From Rosa chinensis (lineage: Eukaryota > Streptophyta > Magnoliopsida > Rosales > Rosaceae), in the NCBI RefSeq assembly GCF_002994745.2, contig NC_037092.1:81450824-81514823 (forward strand): a stretch of 64,000 nt of DNA. The letters run 5' to 3'. Positions 44,143 through 54,949 of the stretch are shown here, piece by piece (within the stretch, counting starts at the first letter, position 1; the number at the start of each line of letters is the position of its first letter). The notes beneath the pieces were generated by a model, which saw nothing but the letters and a program-made list of their open reading frames with translations, did not search any database and was not told the DNA's origin. The translations under genes were made by a program, and so were the position numbers.

Positions 44143-45166
44143 TGTTTGGCTCCAAAACCAGCTGGTGTGCAAACAGTCTCTTTTGGGCGAGTGGTTGCGC
44201 AGGCGTGCCAGCACCGCGGGGTGCAGTCGTTGGGGTAGTCCCGTGACCTGACTTCTTCTTCAAGCGCTGTGGACGAGGAGAGCACCAACCTCGTCACAGG
44301 GTTCTTTTCTTGCCTTCCGGAGAAGGACTTCTTGCCTTACGCGGGTAAGGGCTTTGGTTGTGGTCTCTTTGCGTTCACCAAATCGATACTCAACGTTGAG
44401 AGGCTGAGCAGAGCAATCACTGGGAAGTTTGAGAGAAGCACGGGTTCGCTAAAGCGTGACTTTAGCTTCGCTGGGTGCGAGGGCGTTACCCTTGCTTCGC
44501 TGGAAGTAACAGTGGCGGTTGTGCTCGCAGTCGGCTCCTGGGGAGACTGGGACTGGAAGTACGGTCGCCGGGTTGAACTGGTGAGGCTGACAGTCGGCTC
44601 GCGAGGAGACTAGGACTGGCGGGCGGTCACCGGGTTTCAACGAGGTTGAGGGTTTGCTCCGGGGAGGCTTTGTAATCGCTGGGATTGATTGATTTGAGCT
44701 AGAGCTCTTTTCTGTATTGTCTTTAGCCTCTATATATAGGCTATTGCAGATTCATTGTCCAAATAGGAATGAAATACTATATTTTAGGCCACAGTTATTG
44801 GCCTTGAATCAAATCAAAACTCTTAATAGTTTTGATATCTATCGTAAGCGATAATTAATGTTATCCGCCTCTGTCGTCGCTAGAATGTAGGCAAGTATCG
44901 GCCAGAGAAACATTTTGCCTTTTAGAATCCTAGACGTGATCGCTGGATGCGAGCAGTAGGATACGCACGTATTAAGTGCAAATATATCTTCGCGCCCTTC
45001 TAAGCGCTCAAATCTTCATGCAATTAATGATGATATCTCCTTATGAGATATGGGATAAGCAGCATCACGACCCAAGTCCATGTAATCCCATTTTGGGCCG
45101 CAAGTATCGGCCCACTGGCTCAGACCCACTAAAGGATTTTGCCAAACTTACTTTTGGGCTCAAACA
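44143..45166. mobile_element. Solo LTR in F-box gene 5
   Basis: 1024 bp from TGTTTGGCTCC to GGGCTCAAACA, flanked by ATGTC (44138-44142, 45167-45171). Copy 1 has one ATGTC and an unbroken coding frame (GGTGATGTCCATTG). It holds a TATATATA promoter block at about 44732 and no coding domains. A TG...CA-ended insert with 5-bp TSD and no internal region is the product of LTR-LTR recombination. Its family (gypsy or copia) is not certain. Confidence 0.88.
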
Positions 45167-46052
45167 ATGTCATTGTACAAACTTGTCTATCTGGAACCCT
45201 TGAACTGCATTCTTCAGCAAAATACCTGATCCAGGTATTTGGGCAAAAATGACAACCAAGAATGGGAACAGAAGATGGGCAGTTTTTGTATGTTGTGGTT
45301 TTGGGTATGTGTCAGCAACTGATGACTACAAATTTGTTATTCTATTCCATGATTTACCTTTTTTGTTGGGTGTTCACATTTTCTCGGTGAGAGATAATTC
45401 ATGGAAAATTGTTCAAGTCGCAGGCATTCACGACGACTGGATCTTCAGCAGCAAGGGGGTTCTTTCAAATGAAGTACTCCATTGGATCACTGAGAACAAA
45501 ACTAATGAGCTAGTTATCTCTGCTTTCGATTTGGCTGAGGAGGAGTTCCATAAAGAGTCGTTGCTATTCCCTGCGGATGTAGACTGCAACATTTATGATC
45601 TAGACTACAACATTTGTAATCCGTGGAAGCGGATAGAACTGGGGTGTTTAGATGGATGCCTTTGCATACACTCTCTGAATACTAAAGCTGGTGGGGATAT
45701 TGAAGTCTGGGTGATGAGAGAATACAGAGTACTTGAATCTTGGATCAAACTCTTTAAATTTACTGTAGACGATATTCCAGGTGTGTTTGTTTCACAAATT
45801 CCTTTGTTTCAATTTTTCGTTTCGGAAAGTGGTACTGCTTTCATCAATTCAGATTTCAAGGAGTTGGTCAGAATTGAATGCCACAAAGAAGAGAAGCCGG
45901 CTTTGAGTGGCCGGTATAAGATTGAGAAGTGGGAGCCCTTGAATTTAGGTTTATGGGAGCAGATTCTTGAAAGTTTTCAGAAGGAAAAGGAGGATGCAAA
46001 ATTTTTTTCGGTGATGTTTTACGATGAAACTTTAGTTTCAGTTCCTGAATGA

Positions 46053-47412
46053 TTATGGTGAAATTTGGACAAAGGAACGGGAAATCCAACAAGGCCGTGA
46101 AACTATCACCTGGTTCTGAATTGCTGTTGTTTCTGAATCAACCAATTTGGATTCCCCACCATTCACTCTCAACTGAGTAGCAAGCCTTGTGTTTTGTTTC
46201 TCTCTTTGTTCTGTTTTTTTTGTGTATTTGTATTTTGTTTGTAATTGAGTGACTTAAAACTCTCATGTATGAAGCATTATTACCACTGTTGATGCATGAA
46301 GATATTCTCTATTATTTATGCTGCAATCCGATTCGTTCCATTCTGGCTTCTTGGTCTTGTATGACCAATACTAATCTTAACCTCTTGTTACCTAATTATG
46401 AAACCAATACTCATTTTGGCTCACATGAGTTCCATCATCATCATCATCATCATCACCACCACCACCACCACCACCATCTTCTCCTTCTTCTTCTTCTACT
46501 TTTAAGCTTGGTATTACGTAGATAAATTCAAGTACAACAAACCCTTCAATATTTGACTCTCTGTGATATAATATCAGTTTTTTTTTAATATTTTTTTATA
46601 TTAGAAATGACAATTTTTATCTCCACACCGTTCATTTGATAATATCAGTAAAATTTGAATCTGTGATATTCATGATATAGCTTATTTTAAATAACCAACA
46701 CGTTACAATTCACTATATTAATTACTTAAAAAACATACTTCAGCAAATCAAGCGGCCAAAGTTATATCAAAGTGGGAATTTGTTCAAAATTGGAACTGGT
46801 TTACTCCTTGTTTTTTCTAGTCTTTTTCGACTTAATCCCTATCAACAAAATATAAAAAATAAAAAATAAAGCGAATTTAGAAGTACAGTATGTGAACAGT
46901 TAGGCCCAAACAAGAACACTGGTCCCTGAAAATGGAGGTGTTTCATCTTAGTTGAAGAAGAACCATGATCATAAAACTGGCCATGTGATTATATTGTTTT
47001 TGCAATCTTTTCCATTGGCTTCTGTTTCATTCGCCATATGCTTTTGATTTTGCAAAGGAGGCGATATGGCATTCAATTGTACCCCGAATCTCCTCCTGTG
47101 CCAAATCAAAAGCACTGTGGTTCTTGTAGTGTATATGCATGATTGCTGGAATTATTTCAAGTTGGAATCTTCAATAGCGTATATTTGAACTGAAATTTTG
47201 TCTCTAAAAATTTGAAGCACCATAAGATGTCACCCTTTGTGAAAACCCTAACCTGGGATTTTGATACTAGAACCTGAAGACCCTAACCCAAAATGTCACT
47301 TTTGGGTCCCTAATTGTCCATGGTAGTTATATCTTACTTGCATAATGTGGCAATGTGCTATTCTTTAATTTCCAACTTCCTTTGCATTGATCCTAGTTTG
47401 CTGTGCATCTCT
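46053..47412. other. 3' flank of F-box gene 5
   Basis: 3' UTR and AT-rich intergenic DNA. Collinear with 28169-28787 and 29871-29956, with about 600 extra bp (about 46310-47150). No gene seen; the His-rich ORF here is a microsatellite translation. Confidence 0.6.
46434..46475. repeat. (CAT)n(CAC)n compound microsatellite
   Basis: About seven CAT units followed by about seven CAC units. Confidence 0.93.
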
Positions 47413-47565
47413 TTTTCAGTCGGAATATTTATGAAAAGGGGCATTTTATATTACACCCAAATTTGATTACACCTATTAGATTAAACCCATCTATAATTTT
47501 TTTTAATATATACCCAAAACGTCCCTCCAACCTGAAATGGCATCGTGTTCTTGCTTTTGGCCGAC
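47413..47565 (+). pseudogene. MED15-KIX exon-3 relic with an internal replacement (end of copy 2)
   Basis: TTTTTCAG then SEYL and a stop, as at 29957. About 78 bp (47440-47517) of AT-rich foreign DNA replace the middle; the end PSNLKWHRVLAFG-type sequence returns at about 47520-47565. Confidence 0.65.
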
Positions 47566-48282
47566 ATTGGTATAAATTCTGGAACTATATAAATAGAAAA
47601 AAATGATTGTACCTTTCTATTTACATTTAGGAATGATTGCTGCTGTTCTTATTGTTGTTTAATCTTACTTGAAAAAGCGTAAGTTTTCAAGATTTGGGGA
47701 TCAAGTCATAAACTCGCAATCCTGATTATGTCATTCTTGTACTCTTTTCGCCAAGTCTTGAATCATTAGCTTTCCTTCTTAGGCGATGGGTATACTGAAA
47801 ATACTGTTGGGTGCACTTAGAAGTCTTGGAAGAACTGTTCAGGCGGTGTCAACGTTTTTCTGAAAAGGAGAAAAAGGAAACATTTGATTAGACAATGGAC
47901 ATAAAAGCCCAGCCTATGCATAAGCCCGCTAGGGGTGCAATAGAAATCAAAAACAATATTCGGTCCAAACATAGAGGCCCAAAAAACATCACAACCTTGT
48001 ATATTGTATAAAATGCAGGATTCATGTGGAATTGTAGAAAAGAAAGTAAAGGTAACCAAGAAGTTAGTAAAGTCCACAGCAAAGTTCTTCTTCATTTGAG
48101 TCAGTCAACCTCTCTGTCTTTATCAGCCTCTCTCAAGGTAATAATCATTTCAACAACCAAAAGTTTCTTTCAGTCATGATGATCCAAGTATTGGGATGAT
48201 TTGATTTACTTGGTTCTGACTATTGTTGCAGTTATTATCTGGTTTTCCAATTCATCCTTGTTGTTTTGTTTGTTAGATTTTG
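47566..48282 (+). promoter_or_regulatory. Upstream region and 5'-UTR intron of KIX gene 1
   Basis: Homologous to 54231-54949. A short leader exon with GTCAGTCAACCTCTCTGTC (about 48098) ends in CAAG|GTAATA, and the acceptor GTTAG lies at about 48275, eight bases before the ATG. A TATA box was not obvious. Confidence 0.5.
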
Positions 48283-49739
48283 ATGGATACCAATATCAAC
48301 AGTGATCAGAGGCCTCCACAGGGTGGAGAAGCCCCAGATGACACCGGCAATTGGAGGATGTACTTGATGCCAGATTCAAGACAAAGAGTTGTCAACAAGA
48401 TGTAAGTATGTTTGGAAATTAATAACATAAGAAATACATTGTTTACTAAGAATTCAGTGTTGCTGTTAACAATCTCTATGCCTTTTTGGTCATTAACTTA
48501 TTACATGTAATGGTTGCATGTAATGAATAGGCTTCTCAGTTTCTTTGATATCAAGAGGAATTAGACGAAACTAGAGGAAATTGTTGTGAGGTTTGAGAAA
48601 AAGACATATTGCTGCATAGCTCTTGAGATGCTAAACTTTCATGTTAAACATAAGAGTACTTTAATGTGCACATATACATTACACTTGTATTGTTTCTTTT
48701 CTTTTTTTGTTTTTTAATTTTCAACTCTCTTTGTGTCAAGGATAATGGCAAACTAGGTTTTCAATGGATCTATTATTCTAAAAGCATGTTACTTTGTTCA
48801 TGCCATAAGAGTGTTTATGTGGGAAGCAGCCATTACTAGTAGAAGATCGATCCCTTTCAGTAGCTTTTTACATCAGAGACAGTTGAGTCATTAGTTTGTT
48901 GAACAGGGAAATCTCAATTGATTTCAATTAAAGAGGCACTAACTAAAAGAGTGCAGCTTGAGCGATATAATGGATATATAGCAGAAAATGAGTGGTTGTA
49001 GAATAAACTCAGATGATTCATATTTAAGTGGATGTATTTAAAATGCTAACTGAAAGAGTGCAGTTTGAGGGATATGATGAATCATACATCAGTCATTACC
49101 CTTTTTCTGAGACTACAAATTGTTATCGACTGCTTATGCCTTCTGTTCTGCTATGGACATTAAAGCTAAAAGAGGACATGGTTATTATCTTCTCCATTCT
49201 GGTTTTTGTATTTTTCTTTTTGGACAATTTAGTCCCTTGATGTCTATATTCTTCAGTCTAAATTTTTTGTTACAAAGTCCATCTCCGTTGATTTCTATGG
49301 TCATTGACTTACGAAATGTATTGCATGTAAAGATTTGAAACGTTGAAGATGCACCTCCCCTTCTCTGGCCAAGAGGGGTTACTTGAACTGAAGAGAATTG
49401 CTTTAAGGTTTGAGGAAAAGGTGTATGCTATTGCATCAAGCCAGGTACTTCCATAACTCTTGGGGTCGTAATGATTGTATGCTGCTTATACACTATGATA
49501 TGTATTTCACTTGCATAGTGTACTACTGTTTATTTTTTAACTCTCTTTGTATTGAAGATGTATTATAGCTTCATATATAACCTTAGTTTTGTGCGAATCT
49601 CTTTTTCCAGTCAGATTATCTACGAAAAATTTGTCTGAAGATGCTTACCATAGAGGGCAAGGAAGTTGCAACCAGTCCCCCCTCCAACCTGAAACGGCAT
49701 CGTGTCCTTGCTTTTGAAACAGAGTATCAAGTTCTATAA
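48283..49739 (+). CDS. KIX-domain-only MED15-like protein (KIX gene 1)
   Basis: Three exons: 48283-48401, 49333-49444 and 49611-49739; donors GTAAGT, GTACTT, acceptors AAAG and TTTTTCCAG; phases join to 119 codons including stop less one. Exon 1 starts MDTNINSDQRPPQGGEAP and contains NWRMYLMPDSRQRVVNK; exon 2 has LKMHLPFSGQEGLLELKRIA; exon 3 has SDYLRKICLKMLT and ends after LAFETEYQVL. This is the N-terminal KIX region of plant Mediator subunit 15 (MED15a/NRB4), which docks transcription activators. Full MED15 is over 1000 residues with Gln-rich regions; here a stop closes exon 3. Short MED15a-like genes are known in other plants. It might act as a competing KIX microprotein; that is inference. 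Acceptor of exon 2 is weak. Confidence 0.75.
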
Positions 49740-50209
49740 CTTGTCCTATTTGAAGTTGATAATATTACTGTACTTGTGAAATAAGCAGAAACCTCGGAGC
49801 TTCTGAAACTGTAGTAATTATTGTATAGTAGCACGAAACAAATCCTTTGCGGTTTGTAATATTTCTGGATATTGAAGTACTATAGAGCTATATGCAAACA
49901 CGGTACTCGTATCCTTTTGGATATAAACTCTGACTGTATATATTGATGCATTGTACTGGAACTATGTATACATTAACAGTATGACTGTACAGATAGATTG
50001 TAGTAACAGTGATCATGCTATGCACCTGAACTACCGTACGGTAATGACTGAATTGTGACATTCCTCTAAGGCCTCAGTTTGTATCGAAGCACACTTTTCA
50101 TTGTCAACTTGACACAATAATATCAAATCTCAGTAGTTATTCACTTTCCATTGAAACTTCTCAAACTTGTGTTGCTTTGTGACGCAGATTGTTGGGTTCG
50201 TTTATTTAG
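49740..50209. other. 3' flank of KIX gene 1
   Basis: Collinear with 56387-57480 (shorter). No gene seen. Confidence 0.55.
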
Positions 50210-50343
50210 TGGATACCAATAATGAGAGGCCTCCTGAAATTGGAGAACCCTTGTTGGACACATTAGATTGGAGGAGTCAATTTCCGGTAACAATATGCAA
50301 GTATGGAGAGGAAGGATTAAACAAGAAATCTTGGACCTTGTAA
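50210..50343 (+). pseudogene. KIX exon-1 relic with lost start codon
   Basis: Reads (V)DTNNERPPEIGEPLLDTLDW from GTG where the other copies have ATG, then diverges and stops at TAA. It matches exon 1 of KIX copy 3 (57481). No exons 2 or 3 follow. Confidence 0.75.
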
Positions 50344-51239
50344 CAGCATGAGAGTTTACGTACTGGTTGTCTTTGCAGTAGAGAAAATTGGTTTTACATG
50401 CTTGTTACTGGAAACTGACACTTGGATCAAGTTTCATTTCTTTAACTTTGTGACCCAGAAGCAAGTTACTTGTTACCCTGTAGTAGCTTCTTATAGCAGC
50501 GATAGTTCTGTCACAATTTTGCTTTTGGCTCTGTCGTCGGTTGTTATAACCTGAACGCCGAAATGTAGAAGGCACTACCTAGCAATGAATTTACCATAAG
50601 ATGGTTTATAGTTAAAGCATTTCTAAATGGAAATATTGTAGTTAGATTATGCCTTCTGGTCTGATATGCATGACGAAGTACAAGTGACTGCTGAGGTCTG
50701 GTTCCATGATAGTTTTAATGTAACATGTAGAAACTTAATGTAAACCAACTATCAATCCATAATTGATGCATCTGCAGAGAAACACCACTCCACCATTTCT
50801 TAAATAACTTCCATAGCCCATGACTCCTCATTGTATTTTTGTAACTTGATGATTTAAAGATTTAAAATTGGTACTCGAATAGGCTTCTTAACGATGAAAG
50901 TACTTTAATTTTTTTTATTTTTCTTATTGATCGATGACTTGAATGAAAATTACAATCTTAAAGGTGTCTAATATTAGCATTGAAATAAATTTATTCATAC
51001 TAAAACCAGGACTAATTCCTTATACGTTAAGACAAGGAATCTATATTCTAAAGAAAACTTAAATTCTAATTAAAACTGGAAAATAAAACAATCCAAATAC
51101 TAAAAACATGTAGACACACAGCTACTTTGACTTTGTTTCTTCTTCCTAGCAAGCTGTTCTTCAAACTTATCCGCAAGCTGTTCTGTGTCGCTACCAAAAC
51201 TAAACAAGTAAATGAAGAGGCATATTTGCCCATGACCAA
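50344..51239. other. Intergenic DNA between the KIX relic and the STP gene
   Basis: AT-rich. The last 200-300 bp are presumably the STP 3' UTR. The ORF at 50348-50554 has no recognisable domain; nothing supported. Confidence 0.5.
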
Positions 51240-52799
51240 TTACACAATGTCGGAAATTGTTGACTTGCTCATCTCATAACCATCGTTGGGGTAGTCTTCA
51301 TCGGTAACAAATCTCTTCCAGTACCAATGCTGCTTCCAAACCCTGCTCATCTCTTCAATTGGGATCCCCTTTGTCTCGGGCAAGAAAAAGTACACGAAAA
51401 CGGACATGACACACACGAAGAATGCGAAGAAGATGAAGAGCCCGAATTTCATGTGGCACAACATTGTCAAGAAGACTTGAGCCACAATGAAGGTGAAGAT
51501 CATGTTGACTGAGACATTGACACTCTGAGCAGCTGATCGGATTTCCATGGGAAAGATTTCACTAGGGACTAGCCACCCTAGAGGACCCCATGACCAAGCA
51601 AACCCTGCTACATATGTGCAGATGAAAACTACCACAACAATTGCATACCACTTTGGCAAGTTACCGGCATTTCCATCCAATCCAAATTTTGCACCAATGC
51701 AAGCCGCCACAACTATTTGACATATCAACATTTGAGTTCCTCCCTCAAGGAAGAGCTTCCTCCTTCCCCACTTATCAACACCATACATCGAAACTATTGT
51801 TGCAGCAACATTAACAAGTCCGGTGATCACAGCCGATATGAGAGAAGCATCACTTCCGAAACCAATTGTGTTGAACAACACAGGAGCATAGAACATGATC
51901 ACATTGATACCGGTAAGCTGCTGAAAGAATGGAATCAGAATTGCCATGCAAAGCTGGGGCCTGTACTTCCTCTGGAGCAGATTCTTCCATGGATCCTCTA
52001 TCTTGTTGGACTCATCGCTAGCTATAACAAGGTCATTGAACTCCTCGCTGACATCATCAACACCGCGAATCCTCCGGAGTTGGGTCTTGGCCTCCTCGTG
52101 CTGGCCGCGCTCGATCATAGAGTTTGGTGTGTCTGGTAATATTAGGGAGCCAACGGTGATGATAAGGGCAGGGACCATTGCACCACCCAAACTCAAACGC
52201 CATCCCCAACCGCCCTCTATCTTGGCAAAGAAATAATTCAACAAATTGGCGACAAGGATACCAACTGTGATAGAAAGCTGGAAACAGATGTTGAGAGCTC
52301 CTCTGGACTTGGATGGCGCCATCTCAGACAAGTAGAGTGGCACAGACTGATTGGAGAATCCGATACCGAAACCGAGGAGTATCCGGCCAAGAATCAACAT
52401 CCACACAGCATGCGCAGCGCCATTGATGATGGCGCCGGCGCAGAAGAGAACACCACCGAAGAACATGGACAATTTCCGGCCACACTTCCGAGTCACGGTG
52501 GCTGCCACAACTGAGGCCATGAGAGCAGCCAAGTATAAGGAAGACGTGAACATGGTCAACGTCTGACTGTCATACTGGCAGTACTGGTTGGTAGACTTGT
52601 CCAGCTGCTTCTTACGGTACACAGAAGGAAAGAACTTTTTCAGGAACGAGTCCATGGACGTTACACCACCGGAGATTCCAATGTCGTAGCCGAAAATCAG
52701 CCCTCCCATGGCGGCGATGATGCATGTTACCAGAACATAGCCAGTGAGTTTTCCGGCATACTCCTTGCCCCCACCTCTGGCAATACCTACGGCAGGCAT
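51240..52799 (-). CDS. STP-type monosaccharide/H+ symporter (sugar transport protein)
   Basis: 519 residues, intact, no intron visible. The start is ATG 52799 ([11 protein letters not shown]), the conserved family N-terminus; the frame stays open upstream, but that part is the 5' UTR. It is a major-facilitator protein with 12 membrane helices that imports hexoses with protons at the plasma membrane. Visible motifs: [21 protein letters not shown] (TM1), a lid-domain Cys (Cys74, QYCQYDS), [30 protein letters not shown] (TM7 sugar site), [16 protein letters not shown], a TM11 Cys (TMLCHMKF) able to pair with the lid Cys as in AtSTP10, and the C-terminal FFLPETKG. The usual PESP loop reads PDTP. 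Closest to STP1/STP12/sugar-carrier-C types. Most STP genes have introns, so this may be a retrocopy or an intron-loss lineage. Confidence 0.95.
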   Translation of the reverse strand: MPAVGIARGGGKEYAGKLTGYVLVTCIIAAMGGLIFGYDIGISGGVTSMDSFLKKFFPSVYRKKQLDKSTNQYCQYDSQTLTMFTSSLYLAALMASVVAATVTRKCGRKLSMFFGGVLFCAGAIINGAAHAVWMLILGRILLGFGIGFSNQSVPLYLSEMAPSKSRGALNICFQLSITVGILVANLLNYFFAKIEGGWGWRLSLGGAMVPALIITVGSLILPDTPNSMIERGQHEEAKTQLRRIRGVDDVSEEFNDLVIASDESNKIEDPWKNLLQRKYRPQLCMAILIPFFQQLTGINVIMFYAPVLFNTIGFGSDASLISAVITGLVNVAATIVSMYGVDKWGRRKLFLEGGTQMLICQIVVAACIGAKFGLDGNAGNLPKWYAIVVVVFICTYVAGFAWSWGPLGWLVPSEIFPMEIRSAAQSVNVSVNMIFTFIVAQVFLTMLCHMKFGLFIFFAFFVCVMSVFVYFFLPETKGIPIEEMSRVWKQHWYWKRFVTDEDYPNDGYEMSKSTISDIV

Positions 52800-52967
52800 T
52801 GTTGCTGCGCTTTTTTGAAACCTAAAGAAAGAACAAGCAAAAGAGTTTGAGACCCAGGAGTTGTTTTGCAAAACTTGGAAACCAACAAGAAGAAAAGTAA
52901 TGAGAGCACAATAGGCAGAGACGAGAGAGGGAGATACAATGAGGTTTTGGACATGGGCGAGTAGGTG

Positions 52968-52975
52968 TATATATA
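52968..52975 (-). promoter_or_regulatory. TATA box of the STP gene
   Basis: TATATATA lies 169 bp upstream of the ATG (minus strand), implying a 5' UTR of roughly 130-140 bp. Confidence 0.55.
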
Positions 52976-53214
52976 GAAAAACTGAGAGTCTGAATCCAAA
53001 GCAGAAATGTAATCCTAATATGTTTCTGATATGTTTCCTTTTACACAACAAAAATGATTAAACCGGTAAGTAATCCTACTTGGGAATTGGATAAGGAGTC
53101 GGTGACAGTTTCGTCAATTTTACCGATGGGTAGTTTAGAATTAGGTATTTGCTAAGGTAAAAGAAATAAAAAGAAATCAAAATAAAGCTTTCGTATTGAA
53201 TACGGTAACGCAGT

Positions 53215-53340
53215 CATTAATTGCGGTAAAGAAGAGAAGCCGTTCTGTAGCGGCCGATATAGGCTTGAGGCAGTGCCTGTGTGTAGGTTTCATTTTGACG
53301 TGACCAAGATATGATGAAACTCTGATATCGGTACCTTAGT
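53215..53340 (+). pseudogene. F-box 3'-end relic
   Basis: Reads KEEKPFCSGRYRLEAVPV and then, out of frame, TRYDETLISVP-like sequence, equivalent to the last 30 codons of the F-box genes. The next 100 bp (AATGAAGAGGGATTGCT) also match F-box 3' UTRs. No other exon remains. Confidence 0.75.
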
Positions 53341-54230
53341 GAATAGTGATTATAGCGAATCCTGTGGCATTAAGAGGCCTGGAAAACTAGGAAGCGGAAA
53401 TGAAGAGGGATTGCTTTGTGCATTCAAATGCTGTGTTGTTTTTTTATGTTATAGCTATTGTAATTCGGATCAATATTTGATATGTTATTGACTATCAATC
53501 CTTGTATTTTGTTTCTCTCAATGTGAAATCTGGATGCAGTATTATTATAACTGCTTCTGCTTGTGCTGCATGGTGAACTGAAGGCTGTGTTTTATGATTG
53601 ATTCTGGGTTCTCTCGATGATTTGCTCTAGAAAATCTCATTGACGTGAGTTGAAGATAAATTTTCTAGTTCAAACTAGTCTACAGCCATGTTACTGCATA
53701 CAAAATCAGTTCAGTTGTGGATATTAAATCTGATACTGAGTTGCAATAAGCATCATGAACCATAGGAGCTGCAAACAAAAGTTGAGCAGATCTGCTAGTT
53801 TAGGATTATTGGCAGACTAGTTTTATAAAATGGGTGTACTCAAAGGAGTATTGGGTGCATTTAGAAGTCTAGGAAGCAAACAGGACTAAGGCACTGTGAA
53901 TGACAGGCTGTCATTGACAGCGTACGAGCTACGTGTCAGACTGTCAGTTACTGATTGGCGCTAGGTCTGTATATCATTTCTCTCTGAGGTTTCTTTCTTC
54001 CTGAGTTTTCATCAGTTGAAGACTTGAAGAACCCTTACTTTTGTCATGAGAAGCCTATTTTCATTGGAATCATTGTTGTTGTTCTTGTTGTTTTGTAACT
54101 AAGACATTCAAAATGCCTATTATTGGTTGTTGTTCGACTGGAACTATTTCAAGTTGGATTCTTCAAACATCATAGTGTATATGCATGTGTATAGAAATTT
54201 TTTTATGATGTTTAATAATTTTTGCTTTTG
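53341..54230. other. Intergenic DNA after the F-box relic
   Basis: F-box 3'-UTR-like sequence, then AT-rich DNA. Around 54107-54200 it repeats the 28552-28630 flank (GGTTGTTGTTCG). No gene seen. Confidence 0.5.
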
Positions 54231-54949
54231 GCCGACATTAGTATGACTTCTGGAACTAAATAAATAGAAAAAAGATGATTGTACTTTTCTATGTACATAA
54301 TTCCATTAGAATGATTGTTGCTGTTCTTGTTGTTGTTTAATCTTACTTGAAGAAGCGTAAGTTTTCAAGATTATGTTTGGGGATCAAGCCATGAACTCGC
54401 CATCCTGATTTATGTCATTCTTGTACTCGTATCGCCAAGTCTTAATCATTAGCTTTCCTTCTTAGGCGTTGGGTGTCCTGAAAAATAGTGTTGGGTGTAC
54501 TGAAAAGGCAAAAAGGAAACATTTGATTAAACAGTGGACATAAAAAACCCAGCCTATGCATATGCAGAAGTCCACTAGGGGTACAATAGATATTGGGTCC
54601 AAACATAGAAGCCCAGGAAACATTACAACCTTTGGTTAGTGCTAAATCCACAAGAAAATCCATGGTCCAGTCATTGTATATTTGCTAAAAAGCAGGATTC
54701 TTGTGGAATTATAGAAAAGAAGTAAAGGTAACCAAGAAGTTAGCTTCTTCTTCATTTGAGTCAGTCAACCTCTCTGTCTTCATTCCCCTGAGACTCAAGG
54801 TAATCATTTCAACAAGACAACAACCCAAAGTTCTTTCAGTCATGGTGATCCAAGTATTGGGATGTGAATTACTCTTGGTTCTGACTATTGTTGCAGTTTT
54901 TTTTTCTGGTTTTGCAACTCATCTTTGTTGTTTTGTTTGTTAGATTTTG
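54231..54949 (+). promoter_or_regulatory. Upstream region and 5'-UTR intron of KIX gene 2
   Basis: Homologous to 47563-48282 from CTTTTGGCCGACATT onward, including the leader exon ending TCAAG|GTAATC (about 54799) and acceptor GTTAG before the ATG. Confidence 0.5.

Larger units (their letters stand above)
39050..46052 (+). pseudogene. F-box gene 5, FBA type, interrupted by copia-2 and a solo LTR
   Basis: Exonic parts are 39050-39123, 43773-44142 (first base shared with the TSD) and 45172-46052. With the insertions disregarded, the frame runs from MSEKKKKQKNVVFDLPED through the F-box (SKRWRSIIISDPQF) and FBA blocks (TCNGLVIL, FSVRDNSWKIVQV, AFDLAEEEF, GCLCIHS, YDETLVSVPE), with one further lesion: TGA at 45201-45203 where gene 4 has Ser in WNPSTAFF. 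Unlike gene 4 it has no frameshift. The 45249-46052 part is a long open frame but has no F-box. Non-functional. Confidence 0.9.
31428..47565 (+). repeat. Tandem duplication copy 2 (F-box block)
   Basis: Collinear with 17493-30051. Private insertions are copia-2 (39124-43767, itself carrying a SINE), a solo LTR (44143-45166), the GGATACG-rich element (37864-38690) and a poly-C expansion. It retains an LRR-kinase plus PPR fragment pair that copy 1 lost. Confidence 0.92.

Noticed and set aside
8323..46052. F-box cluster as a self-incompatibility S-locus
   Set aside because: The F-box proteins resemble S-locus F-box proteins only at family level, and no RNase T2-type S-RNase gene is visible anywhere in the window.
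46265..46525. His-rich protein
   Set aside because: Translation of the (CAT)n(CAC)n repeat in the F-box 3' flank; no conserved domain.
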